Source: Streptomyces viridochromogenes (lineage in GTDB: Bacteria; Actinomycetota; Actinomycetes; Streptomycetales; Streptomycetaceae). From it: a stretch of DNA of 64,000 nucleotides. Under the pieces are notes generated by a model. That model searched no databases. It was not told where the DNA came from and saw nothing but the letters and a program-made list of their open reading frames with translations. Positions within the stretch are counted from its first letter, which is position 1; the number at the start of each line of letters is the position of its first letter. Below, in pieces: positions 25,866 to 33,718 of this stretch. Both the position numbers and the translations under genes were made by a program. The stretch is taken from assembly GCF_001270495.1 (NCBI RefSeq), contig NZ_LGUR01000215.1, positions 6,701 through 70,700 of the forward strand. The letters are read 5' to 3'.

Positions 25866-26912
25866 ATGTCTTCTTCACGTCCGTCTTCCTGGCCCGCCTC
25901 GTTATGGTCGCCGTCGGCGCCATGGCGGTCGTCGGGATCATGGCGGTCATGGCACCGGCCGCTGGTGCTGTTCGCGGCGGCGATGGTGCTGATGGCGGTC
26001 GTGTCCGCGGTGGGACTCGCCGTCGACGACCGTGTCCTGACGGGGGCGCCGATCTGGTTCAAGCCGTTCAAGTTCGCGGTCTCGTTCGTGGCGTACTGCC
26101 TCTCCCTTGCCTGGATGCTGTCGCTCCTCCCGGGCCGACGACGCGTGGGCTGGTGGGCGGGGACGGTCGTCGCGCTGGCGAGCCTCGTCGAGATGGTGAT
26201 CATCACAGGGCAGGTGGTGCGCGGGAAACGCAGCCACTTCAACCACGAGACGCCCTTCGACGAGGCGCTGTTCAACGCCATGGCCGTCACGGTCGTCATC
26301 CTGTGGCTCGGCACGCTCGCCGTCGCCGTGCTGCTGCTCCGCGCCCGAATCGCCGACCGCGCGTCCGCCTGGGCGATGCGCTCCGGCATCGTCCTGGCGC
26401 TGGCCGGGGCCGGCGTCGGCTTCCTGATGACCCAACCCGCGCCGGGGCAGCGGCGTGGCGTCTCCAAGGTGGTCGGCGCGCACAGCGTGGGCGTGCCGGA
26501 CGGCGGTGCGTCGATGCCGCTGACCGGCTGGTCGACGACGGGCGGCGATCTACGGATCCCGCACTTCGTCGGTATGCACGCGCTGCAACTCCTGCCGCTG
26601 CTGGTCATGGTGCTGACCGCCCTCGGGCCGCGCTTCGCCCGCCTTGCCGACGCCCGGATACGGCTGCGTCTGGTGCTGCTCGCCTCGGGAACGTACGCCG
26701 CCGCCTTCACCCTGCTTCTCTGGCAGGCGCTGCGGGGTCAGCCGCTGATCCACCCGGACGGCGCGACGCTGGGGGCGGCCGGACTGATCCTGGCGGCCGG
26801 TGCTCTCGGGGCGTGCGGCTCCCTGAGGGCTCCGACTCCCGCTGAGGCGGAGGGCGCGGAGGGCGCGCAGGACGCGGAAGGCGCCCCCGCTGCGAAGGAC
26901 CTCGTGGCATGA
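25866..26912 (+). CDS. Polytopic membrane protein, unknown function
   Basis: A 348-residue membrane protein with about eight hydrophobic segments; the start ATG at 25866 follows AGGGGG. Conserved-looking stretches are WFKPFKFAVSF near the N-terminus, GKRSHFNHETPFDEALFNAM, and LRIPHFVGMHALQLLPLL, whose buried His/Asn/Asp residues hint at a cofactor or substrate site. The last 30 residues are a low-complexity acidic tail. It overlaps the next gene by ATGA. The function cannot be named. Confidence 0.75.
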   Translation: MSSSRPSSWPASLWSPSAPWRSSGSWRSWHRPLVLFAAAMVLMAVVSAVGLAVDDRVLTGAPIWFKPFKFAVSFVAYCLSLAWMLSLLPGRRRVGWWAGTVVALASLVEMVIITGQVVRGKRSHFNHETPFDEALFNAMAVTVVILWLGTLAVAVLLLRARIADRASAWAMRSGIVLALAGAGVGFLMTQPAPGQRRGVSKVVGAHSVGVPDGGASMPLTGWSTTGGDLRIPHFVGMHALQLLPLLVMVLTALGPRFARLADARIRLRLVLLASGTYAAAFTLLLWQALRGQPLIHPDGATLGAAGLILAAGALGACGSLRAPTPAEAEGAEGAQDAEGAPAAKDLVA

Positions 26913-27373
26913 CCGGACTCCTCTTCGAGCTCTCCTTCTGGCTCGCCGCACCCGTGTGGCTGCTCATGATCTTCGCGCCGGGGTGGGGTCCGACCGCCCG
27001 CATCGCCGGGTCGCCGTGGACCGTGGTGCCTGTCCTGCTCGTCTATCTCGCACTGGCGGTCCCGGTGTTCCCCGAGCTCTGGAGCGCGGTCCGCAGCCCG
27101 GATCTCGACACCTTCCGCGATCTGACGGCCCTCGCGGACGGCGCGGGGGCCGTCTGGGCACAGGTCATCGCCTGGGATCTGCTGATCGGGCAGTGGATGT
27201 ACCGGGAGGCCAGGCGCCTGCGGATCTCCGCCCTGCTGATGGGGCCGCTGCTGGTCCTCACGATCCTGCTGTCACCGTTCGCACTGCTGGTGTTCCTGGG
27301 GCTGCGCGCTGCCGTGTCATGGCGTGCGAACCGCGCAGACCTCGCGACTACCGGGGTCGGCGGCGGCACGTAA
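26909..27373 (+). CDS. ABA4-like (DUF4281) membrane protein
   Basis: A 154-residue protein with four transmembrane helices, starting at ATG 26909 in an ATGA overlap with the upstream membrane protein. The region WAQVIAWDLLIGQWMYREARR matches the DUF4281/ABA4-like family, whose plant member is needed for neoxanthin formation and whose bacterial members are uncharacterised. The two membrane proteins are probably made together under the MerR regulator. Confidence 0.75.
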   Translation: MTGLLFELSFWLAAPVWLLMIFAPGWGPTARIAGSPWTVVPVLLVYLALAVPVFPELWSAVRSPDLDTFRDLTALADGAGAVWAQVIAWDLLIGQWMYREARRLRISALLMGPLLVLTILLSPFALLVFLGLRAAVSWRANRADLATTGVGGGT

Positions 27374-27489
27374 TCGGTGCCATGTAGTCGGCGCTCGGGA
27401 TCCGTGGGCGCCGGCTCAGGCCCAGGTCGCCCCTACCGGGTGACCATCAGAACACCCGTACGGTGAACTGAAGCCTCCAGATGGCTCAT

Positions 27490-27515
27490 TCGTTCGAGTT
27501 GAAACCCTCGAACGA
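27490..27515. promoter_or_regulatory. Perfect 9-bp inverted repeat upstream of the HNH nuclease gene
   Basis: Arms TCGTTCGAG (27490-27498) and CTCGAACGA (27507-27515) with an eight-base loop end 26 bases before the GTG start at 27542. It may be an operator or an RNA hairpin just ahead of the ribosome binding region. Confidence 0.5.
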
Positions 27516-27541
27516 GGTACGCGCAGTCAATTCTGCGATGC

Positions 27542-28219
27542 GTGATCAAGAACCTCAGGCGAGTCGCGTTCGCGGCCGCCCTCCTTCTCGCGCCCCTCGT
27601 GACACCCACCCCGGCCCACGCCCATCACCGGCCGGCCGAGACGTACACGCTGCCGATGGCGGCCTCGGTCCACCTCCTCCCGCTCGCCGCAGAGGTGCGG
27701 GACGGCTACCAGCGCACGAGCTTCAAGCACTGGAACGCCGGCCAGAACCCCACCGACGGCTGCAACACCCGAGCGGAGGTGCTGCTCGCCGAAGCGGTCG
27801 AACGGCCTCAGGTCCTCCCCGGTTGCAAGCTCTCCGGCGGGCGCTGGTGGTCGTACTACGACGCCCGGTGGCTCACCGCGGCCTCCGCCCTGGACGTGGA
27901 CCACATGGTGCCGCTCGCTGAGGCATGGGACTCCGGAGCATCGCAATGGAGTGCCGAGCGGCGTGAGGCGTACGCCAACGACCTGGCTGTCACCCCGTCC
28001 CTCGTCGCCGTCTCGGCGGCCTCGAACCGCAGCAAGGCCGACCAGGATCCCGCAGAATGGCTCCCGCCGGCCGTCGAGGTCACGTGCCGGTACACCGCGG
28101 AGTGGATCGCCACCAAGCTCCGCTGGGGCCTGACCGCCGACGCCGCCGAAATCGCATCACTCACCCAACACGCGGAAGCGTGCCCCGGCACGACCGTGAC
28201 CTACGAACCCGCGCCGTAG
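27542..28219 (+). CDS. Secreted HNH-family nuclease (DUF1524-like)
   Basis: A 225-residue secreted protein starting at GTG 27542, with a signal peptide cleaved near residue 27 (TPAHA). The catalytic region has LDVDHMVPLAEAWDSGA (Asp 120, His 121) and SAASNRSKADQDP (Asn 162, Lys 165), the pattern of HNH/DUF1524 beta-beta-alpha metal nucleases related to the C-terminal domain of GmrSD. Cys 74 and Cys 95 may form a disulfide. It should degrade DNA or RNA outside the cell, perhaps for nutrient recycling or competition. No immunity gene is visible beside it. Confidence 0.85.
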   Translation: MIKNLRRVAFAAALLLAPLVTPTPAHAHHRPAETYTLPMAASVHLLPLAAEVRDGYQRTSFKHWNAGQNPTDGCNTRAEVLLAEAVERPQVLPGCKLSGGRWWSYYDARWLTAASALDVDHMVPLAEAWDSGASQWSAERREAYANDLAVTPSLVAVSAASNRSKADQDPAEWLPPAVEVTCRYTAEWIATKLRWGLTADAAEIASLTQHAEACPGTTVTYEPAP

Positions 28220-28505
28220 AACTGTGGTGCCGCACCGGCAACGGGGCGGCACCACCAACTGGGCCTCACCCAGGGAGGCTCGAGTTCTGAGCTGGTGGAG
28301 TTCCGGCATGCCGGGCGCGTCGGCGGTATCGGACCAGAGCCAGGCCCCGGGCGGTGATGACCGCGGTGGAGGCGAGGCCCCCGGCTGCCGCGCATACGAC
28401 GAGGGCCGGCCGGGCGTACGTGGTCTGAGCCAGGGTTCCGGAGCGGTTCATCAACAGGCCGAGCAGCGAGGAGAGTTGGGTAGTCCCGATGCCGCGGTGC
28501 CGAGG

Positions 28506-28706
28506 AACGCGGGGCGTTGGATCAGCGCGGTGCGGCACCGTATGGCCCAGGCTGGGGAGCATCGCGGCGCCTCGGCGGTGGACCTCGTCATCGCCGCCAC
28601 CGCCGCCCACCACGGCCTGGCTGTCCTCCACGGCGATGCCGACTACCGTGCCATCGCGCGGCACGCATCCGACCCGCTTGGGCGCAGCGTCCACGACATC
28701 GCCTGA
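28506..28706 (+). pseudogene. C-terminal remnant of a VapC-like PIN toxin
   Basis: An open frame here ends with a segment of about 65 residues that looks like the end of a PIN-domain RNase: HRGASAVDLVIAATAAHHG (conserved Asp and helix) then LAVLHGDADYRAIARHASD. The upstream part of the frame has no PIN sequence and no antitoxin gene precedes it, so this is a decayed fragment. The rest of 28220-28828 contains no supported gene. Confidence 0.55.
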
Positions 28707-28828
28707 CGTGCGTTCCCCACCCCGTCCACAGGTTGTGGACGGGAAGTCGCGAACGCGGGGGAGGCGTCCTGGTCTCTCCTCTCCCTCCGACGGCCGACCG
28801 CCCGCACGCTCACGTGCGGGCCGACGGG

Positions 28829-29260
28829 TCAGTTCGGCTGCCGTGGGGCGTGGTAGCGCTCGGCGAGCCGGGCCAGGGCGACGGCGCCGAGCAGGAGCCC
28901 GAAGTCGCGCAGGGCGATGTCGTAGTGACCGGGGATGGTCAGCAGGTTGACGATGATGCCGGCGAGCCAGCCGGCTACGAGCCAGCCCCCGAACCGCGGG
29001 GCCACGGCAACGGTGATGCCGGCGACGATCTCGATGGCGCCGACGGCGTACATGGCGGCCTGGGCGCTGCCCGGAACCACGTCGTTGATCCACGGCGCGA
29101 GGTAGGTCGGCCAGTCCACGAGCAGATTGGCGAACTTGTCCAGGCCGAACAGGATCGGGGCGACGGTGAACCCCGTCCGCAGGATCCAGAACGCCTGGTA
29201 GGCCGGGTCGGCAGCCAGGCCGCGCCGGGGTGTGACCGGCGCGCTGGTGGTGGACGACAT
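28829..29260 (-). CDS. DoxX-family membrane protein
   Basis: A 143-residue protein with four transmembrane helices; the start ATG at 29260 follows GGAGGGTGCC. FWILRTGFTVAPILFGLDKFANLL and YAVGAIEIVAGITVAVAPRFGGWLV match the DoxX/DoxD family, members of which act in membrane redox or thiosulfate/thiol stress complexes. A perfect inverted repeat lies between it and the divergent Cys-containing HTH regulator, which probably controls it. Confidence 0.85.
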   Translation of the reverse strand: MSSTTSAPVTPRRGLAADPAYQAFWILRTGFTVAPILFGLDKFANLLVDWPTYLAPWINDVVPGSAQAAMYAVGAIEIVAGITVAVAPRFGGWLVAGWLAGIIVNLLTIPGHYDIALRDFGLLLGAVALARLAERYHAPRQPN

Positions 29261-29270
29261 GGCACCCTCC

Positions 29271-29300
29271 TTCTATCGACAACTTTCACTATCGATAGAA
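29271..29300. promoter_or_regulatory. Operator-like inverted repeat between doxX-like and regulator genes
   Basis: Perfect 9-bp arms TTCTATCGA (29271-29279) and TCGATAGAA (29292-29300) separated by 12 bases; the right arm also forms part of the palindrome CTATCGATAG (29289-29298). It sits directly in front of both divergent genes and is an obvious site for a dimeric winged-helix repressor. Confidence 0.7.
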
Positions 29301-29322
29301 GCGCACCCTGGCTCTTTAGTCA

Positions 29323-30021
29323 ATGGCCGTTGGTTTTACACTGGTGTCCGTGGACCCCTCGAAGGAAGCACCCGGCGGTGACGTCTCCGCTGTCGCGGCT
29401 CTGGACGAGCCGACGCGTCGGCGGCTGTACGAGCACGTGGTGCGCCAGTGCGATCCGGTCGGCCGGGACGACGCGGCCGAGGCCCTCGGGCTGGCGCGGC
29501 AGACGGCTGCCTTCCACTTGGACCGGCTGGCCGATCAGGGGCTGCTGGACGTGGTGTACGAGCGGCGCAGCGGACGCAGCGGCCCGGGCGCGGGCCGGCC
29601 CGCGAAGCTGTACCGGCGCTCAGGCAGGGAGGTCAGTGTCAGCCTGCCCGAGCGGCGCTACGAACTGGCGGGGCGGCTGCTGGCGCAGGCGGTGGAGGAG
29701 TCCGATGCGACAGGCGAACCGGTCCGCACCGTGCTGCACCGCAAGGCGGAGGAACTGGGCGAGCAGCTGGGCGAGCGGGCAGCCGCCGGTGTGACCGACC
29801 TGCTGGAGCGGCACGGCTTCGAGCCGCGTCGCGAAGGCGACGCGATCGTGCTGGGCAACTGCCCCTTCCATGTGCTGGCGCGAGAGCACACTGAGACGGT
29901 GTGCGGGATGAACCTGCATCTGCTGCGCGGGGTGCTCAAGGCGCTGGACGAAGGCGGATTCGAGGCGTGCCTGGCGCCGGCACCAGGCCGGTGCTGCGTC
30001 CGTCTGCGGCCGGCTGCCTGA
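29323..30021 (+). CDS. Winged-helix regulator with C-terminal cysteine motif
   Basis: A 232-residue regulator. The first ATG is 29323; the in-frame GTG at 29344 is an alternative, and neither has a strong ribosome site. The N-terminal domain (about 25-95: LDEPTRRRLYEHVV...QTAAFHLDRLADQGLLDV) is an ArsR/MarR-like winged helix. The C-terminal third has NCPFHVLAREH, TVCGMN, EACLAP and GRCCV, a set of conserved Cys/His reminiscent of the Fe-S regulator SufR and related proteins, so it may bind an Fe-S cluster or zinc (inference). It is divergent from the DoxX gene across a perfect inverted repeat. Confidence 0.82.
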   Translation: MAVGFTLVSVDPSKEAPGGDVSAVAALDEPTRRRLYEHVVRQCDPVGRDDAAEALGLARQTAAFHLDRLADQGLLDVVYERRSGRSGPGAGRPAKLYRRSGREVSVSLPERRYELAGRLLAQAVEESDATGEPVRTVLHRKAEELGEQLGERAAAGVTDLLERHGFEPRREGDAIVLGNCPFHVLAREHTETVCGMNLHLLRGVLKALDEGGFEACLAPAPGRCCVRLRPAA

Positions 30022-30467
30022 CCGGCGCCCGGGGAGGGCGTGCCCGCCTGCGGATCGGCTCGCGGTGAGTGAGCCTGTCGTCCGCGGCGGCGCCTCCGGC
30101 AGCAAGGTGATCAAGGACGTCAGGTCGGGTTCGGGATGGCCGGTGCCGCGGGCGAGGCCCAGCGGTTGGCCGTGCTGCGGCGGGCGAATCTGGTCAAGGC
30201 CCGTCCCTCGTTGAGCCGTGCGCCGCGGCCGGCAGGTCAACTCCAGTGACGGCGGCGGCGGTTCCGTTGGCCCCTCAGGCCCCCGAGGTCTACTCCACGT
30301 ACAAACGTCTTGATCACGGTCGTCGGTGAGATGTAGCTAGACAGGGCCGCCCGGCAGCGGAACCCGCAGATCGAAGCAATCGTATTCGTGTCAGATTATT
30401 GACGCCCGTCTTTCGAGTGGCACATACTCCCCGGCATCGGTGACCTACCGGACAAGAGCCGTACAGG
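30022..30467. promoter_or_regulatory. Intergenic region with candidate promoter for the aromatic acid transporter
   Basis: No gene is supported in this 446-base spacer. Near its right end, TTGACG (30399-30404) and CATACT (30423-30428) with an 18-base spacer make a plausible housekeeping-type promoter 40 bases before the transporter start. The rest looks like unselected sequence. Confidence 0.45.
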
Positions 30468-31814
30468 ATGGTGGTGGCGATGACGCCAGGAGACGTCCGT
30501 TCCAGTAAGTCCAGGGCATCCAGAAGCCGCAGTGAGCTCACGGTCTTGGGGCTGTGCTTCGCGGTGATCATGTTCGACGGATATGACCTGATCGTTTACG
30601 GGGCCACGGTGCCGGCCCTGATCAAGTACGAGCCCTGGGGTCTGACGCCGACCGAGGCCGGGGTGATCGGCAGTTACGCCCTCGTCGGGATGCTGATCGG
30701 CGCGCTGGTCGCGGGCGTGGCGACCGACGCCGTCGGCAGGCGCAAGGTGCTGCTGATCAGCGTGAGCTGGTTCTCGCTGGCCATGGCGGCCTGCGCGATG
30801 GCGCCGAGCGCCGAACTCTTCGGGCTGTTCCGCCTGCTCGGCGGGCTCGGCCTCGGCGGTGTGATGCCCACCGCGATCGCCCTGACCGCCGAGTACTCGG
30901 CGGCCCACCGGCGGAGCCTGAACAACGCGTTGATGTTCGCGGGCTACCCGGTCGGCGGCATCCTCGCCGCCACGCTGGCGCTGGCGCTCATGCCGGAGTT
31001 CGGGTTCCGGATCATGTACTGGATCGGCGCCGTCCCGCTCGTGGTCGTCGTCCCCCTGCTCTGGCGCCACCTGCCGGAATCGCTGAGCTACCTCGTCGCC
31101 AAGGGGCGCGGGGAGGAAGCCGCGCGACTGGCCGCGGGGCTGGACACGCCCCTGCCGGAGGCACAGCCCTCCGTGACCGGGCAGGTCGCGAAGAGCCCGG
31201 TCACCGTCCTGCTCGGCCGGCGCCACATCGGGCCCGCCATGCTCTTCGCGATCACCAGCTTCTTCGGTCTGCTGCTGGTCTACGGACTCAACACCTGGCT
31301 GCCCCAGATCATGAAGTCGGCGGGCTATCCGCTGTCGAGCTCGCTGCTGTTCCTGGTGATGATGAACGTCGGCGCCGCGGTCGGGTCCATCCTGGTGGCG
31401 CCGGTCGGCGACAGGCTGGGCATGAAGCCGGTGACCGCGGTCACGTTCGTCGCGGCCGCCCTGTCGATCTACCTGTTGAGCTCGCCCACGGCCTCTTGGG
31501 TGATGTACGCGCTGGTGGCCGTCGCCGGGTTCGGCACCATCGGCACGCAGATCATGGTCAACGCGTACGTCGCCATGCACTTCCCGCCCGAGGTCCGCGC
31601 GACCGCGCTGGGCTGGACCCTGGGTATCGGACGGCTCGGCGCGGTCGTCGGACCGACCTTCGGCGGCTTTCTGCTCGCCTCCGACCTGGCCATGGAGTGG
31701 AACTTCTACGCCTTCGCCATCCCGGCGGCCGTCGGGGCGCTCATGGTCCTCCTGCTCCCCAAGGGCGTCGGCGCCGCCTCCCCCTCGCCGGACGCGGTGG
31801 CCGTCCGAGCCTGA
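30468..31814 (+). CDS. MFS aromatic acid:H+ symporter (AAHS family)
   Basis: A 448-residue, 12-helix transporter (ATG at 30468, or the in-frame ATG at 30480). The first helix carries DGYDLIVYGATVPAL, the conserved acidic motif of the AAHS family (PcaK, BenK, gentisate and 3-hydroxybenzoate carriers), followed by loop 2-3 GVATDAVGRRKVLL and GGLGLGGVMPTAIAL. The family imports benzoate-type acids with protons. Its position ahead of the salicylate/gentisate operon makes salicylate, gentisate or a related acid the likely substrate (inference). Confidence 0.88.
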   Translation: MVVAMTPGDVRSSKSRASRSRSELTVLGLCFAVIMFDGYDLIVYGATVPALIKYEPWGLTPTEAGVIGSYALVGMLIGALVAGVATDAVGRRKVLLISVSWFSLAMAACAMAPSAELFGLFRLLGGLGLGGVMPTAIALTAEYSAAHRRSLNNALMFAGYPVGGILAATLALALMPEFGFRIMYWIGAVPLVVVVPLLWRHLPESLSYLVAKGRGEEAARLAAGLDTPLPEAQPSVTGQVAKSPVTVLLGRRHIGPAMLFAITSFFGLLLVYGLNTWLPQIMKSAGYPLSSSLLFLVMMNVGAAVGSILVAPVGDRLGMKPVTAVTFVAAALSIYLLSSPTASWVMYALVAVAGFGTIGTQIMVNAYVAMHFPPEVRATALGWTLGIGRLGAVVGPTFGGFLLASDLAMEWNFYAFAIPAAVGALMVLLLPKGVGAASPSPDAVAVRA

Positions 31815-31863
31815 GCGGCCGGGAGCGCGGTGGCCCACCCACCGGACCTGTGTGAACGCGCGA

Positions 31864-31898
31864 ACCGCCCCGGCTGCGTCCGACGCGGCCGGGGCGGT
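31864..31898. terminator. Bidirectional hairpin terminator
   Basis: Perfect 11-bp arms ACCGCCCCGGC (31864-31874) and GCCGGGGCGGT (31888-31898) enclose a smaller GCGTC/GACGC stem. It lies between the convergent transporter and alpha/beta hydrolase genes. Confidence 0.75.
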
Positions 31899-31929
31899 CC
31901 GTGTGTGCAGAGGTTCGGTGGCGCGTCGC

Positions 31930-32655
31930 TCACACCTTGAGCAGCGCGGTGGTCAGTTCGTCGGGCCGGGTGAACATGGCCTCGTGGGTGCCGGCGTACT
32001 CGATGACGGGTGTGCCGGGACCGAGGCGCTGCGGGAAGCGGGGTGTCCAGCCGTACTCGCCGGGCGGGAGGGCGAGGTCCTCGCTGCCCACGACGTAGGA
32101 GGCGGGGACGCCGAGCGCGGCCGGGTCGACGGGGGTGACGGTCTCGGTGAAGTAGCGCAGGGGCTGCGGCACCAGCAGGCCGTGGACCAGGCGCTGGACG
32201 CTCTCGTCGGCGTCCTGCATGAAGGCCGCCGTGAAGACCTCGTAGGGGAAGACGATGCTGTCGTTGCCGGAGGCGGCGGCGAGCTGCCGGAACATCTCCG
32301 CGTAGTGCGGCGGGACCTCGTCCATCAGGGACCGCCCCTCCGCCGGGACGAACGCGCTCCAGTAGACGAGCCTCCGCAGCCGGGGCGCCAGCCGCGGTGC
32401 CGCGGCGGTGAGCGGGTAGCCGCCCCAGCTGTGCCCCACCAGGGTGACGTCCCGCAGATCGTGCCGTTCCACGAGGTCGACCACGAAGTCGCCGACGTCC
32501 GCCAGGCTGTGCTGCCGGGGGTCGTCGCCGTCGGCGAGGCCGGGCAGGTCCGGAGCCAGGACCCGGTGACCGGCGGCGCGCAGCCGCTCGGCCACCAGAC
32601 GCCAGGTCCAGCCGCTGTGACAGGCACCGGATATGAGGACGAAAGTCTCGGCCAT
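31930..32655 (-). CDS. Alpha/beta hydrolase (plant methylesterase-like)
   Basis: A 241-residue hydrolase. It opens TFVLISGACHSGWTWRLV, has the nucleophile elbow GHSWGG (Ser 76), an acid in VGSEDLALP and a final GTHEAMF (His about 224), giving a complete triad. The N-terminal ISGACHSGWTW pattern resembles plant methyl ester esterases such as the methyl salicylate esterase SABP2. Next to a salicylate catabolic operon, a role in releasing salicylate from its methyl ester or another aromatic ester is attractive (inference). It could equally hydrolyse a different ester or a CoA thioester. Confidence 0.82.
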   Translation of the reverse strand: MAETFVLISGACHSGWTWRLVAERLRAAGHRVLAPDLPGLADGDDPRQHSLADVGDFVVDLVERHDLRDVTLVGHSWGGYPLTAAAPRLAPRLRRLVYWSAFVPAEGRSLMDEVPPHYAEMFRQLAAASGNDSIVFPYEVFTAAFMQDADESVQRLVHGLLVPQPLRYFTETVTPVDPAALGVPASYVVGSEDLALPPGEYGWTPRFPQRLGPGTPVIEYAGTHEAMFTRPDELTTALLKV

Positions 32656-32811
32656 GCCGTCTCCTTCGACGCGAGGTGCGACGTGAAATGTGCCGTCACT
32701 GGGACGGCCGTCGGGTGTGTGAAATATCGGTCGCCCGTGAGACGATCGTCAAGTGGTTGACACGTATTGGTGTACAGGGGCGGGGGCCCGGCGGGGCCCC
32801 GGGAGGTGTTC

Positions 32812-33618
32812 GTGAAACCGAGGTCACTTGTCTTCGACCTGTTCGGCGACTATCTGCGCTACCGGGGCGGCGAGGCCCGGCTGCGCGGCCTGGTCGCGCT
32901 GATGGACTGCTTCGCCGTCCCCGAGAGCACGGTGCGGGTGGTCGCCGCCCGGATGCGCAAGGAGGGCTGGCTCGATGCCCGCCGAGAGGGCAGGGAGACC
33001 GTCTACGCCCTCACCGACGCCTCCTGGCGGCTCCTCGACGAGGGCCGGGAGCGGATCTTCGCGCGGGCGCCCGGGCCGTGGGACGGGCAGTGGCACATGG
33101 TCATCTACTCGGTCCCCGAGGCCGACCGGGCGCTGCGCGAGCAGCTGCGCAAGAGGCTGTCCTGGCTGGGCTTCGGCATGCTGTCGGCGTCGGTGTGGAT
33201 CAGTCCGCACGACCGGATCGCCGAGGTCAGGGCGAGCTTCGAGGATCAGCCCGCGGTGCGGATCGACGCGCTGCACGCCCGGTCCGAGGGTGCCGCGGCC
33301 GACCGGGACATGGCGGCCCGGTCCTGGGACCTGGTGGGCCTGAACAAGGAGTACGGCGAACTGCTCGACCGCTACCGGCCCCGCCTCGCCGACTATCGGG
33401 CCGGGGTGCCGTGCGGCCGGGACGCGCTGGTCGAGCGCATGCGCCTGATCCACGACTACCGCCTGCTGCCGTTCAGGGACCCCGACCTGCCGCCCGAGCT
33501 GCTTCCCGGGGACTGGGCCGGCCGCCGCCTCCATGAGGTGTTCCTGGAGGCCCACGGATTGCTGCGGGCGGAGGCGGAGGGCTACGTCGACGAGGTGATC
33601 GGCGCGGCCGGCGGCTGA
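32812..33618 (+). CDS. PaaX-family transcriptional regulator
   Basis: A 268-residue regulator; the start is GTG 32812 behind GGGAGG. The N-terminus (KPRSLVFDLFGDYLRYRGGEARL, then STVRVVAARMRKEGWLDARREGRETVYALT) is the PaaX winged helix, followed by the central domain (WDGQWHMVIYSVPEADRALREQLRKRLSWLGFG) and the C-terminal PaaX domain. PaaX repressors respond to aryl-CoA esters such as phenylacetyl-CoA. Here, 101 bases upstream of the operon, the natural effector would be salicylyl-CoA or gentisyl-CoA (inference). Confidence 0.88.
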   Translation: MKPRSLVFDLFGDYLRYRGGEARLRGLVALMDCFAVPESTVRVVAARMRKEGWLDARREGRETVYALTDASWRLLDEGRERIFARAPGPWDGQWHMVIYSVPEADRALREQLRKRLSWLGFGMLSASVWISPHDRIAEVRASFEDQPAVRIDALHARSEGAAADRDMAARSWDLVGLNKEYGELLDRYRPRLADYRAGVPCGRDALVERMRLIHDYRLLPFRDPDLPPELLPGDWAGRRLHEVFLEAHGLLRAEAEGYVDEVIGAAGG

Positions 33619-33718
33619 CCCGGCGTCCTCGGCGAAGAAATGCGTTTCAAAATCTAGACGCTCGTTGTTTCAGTGTCGTACGTTGGGCTCAGGTCATCCC
33701 GAAGGAGTGAGTCCGCCC

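Noticed and set aside
28266..28451. Possible 61-residue membrane protein on the minus strand (hydrophobic segment ALVVCAAAGGLASTAVITA)
   Set aside because: No ribosome site before the ATG at 28451, no family match I can name, and it overlaps the region with the toxin remnant; hydrophobic runs arise easily from high-GC sequence.
32757..32776. TTGACA and a small ACAC/GTGT dyad before the PaaX gene as a promoter/operator
   Set aside because: No -10 element at proper spacing and arms of only four bases; too weak to list.
33644..33672. Two GTTTCA hexamers 23 bases apart before the salicylate operon
   Set aside because: A six-base repeat is expected by chance and does not match a PaaX site I can name.
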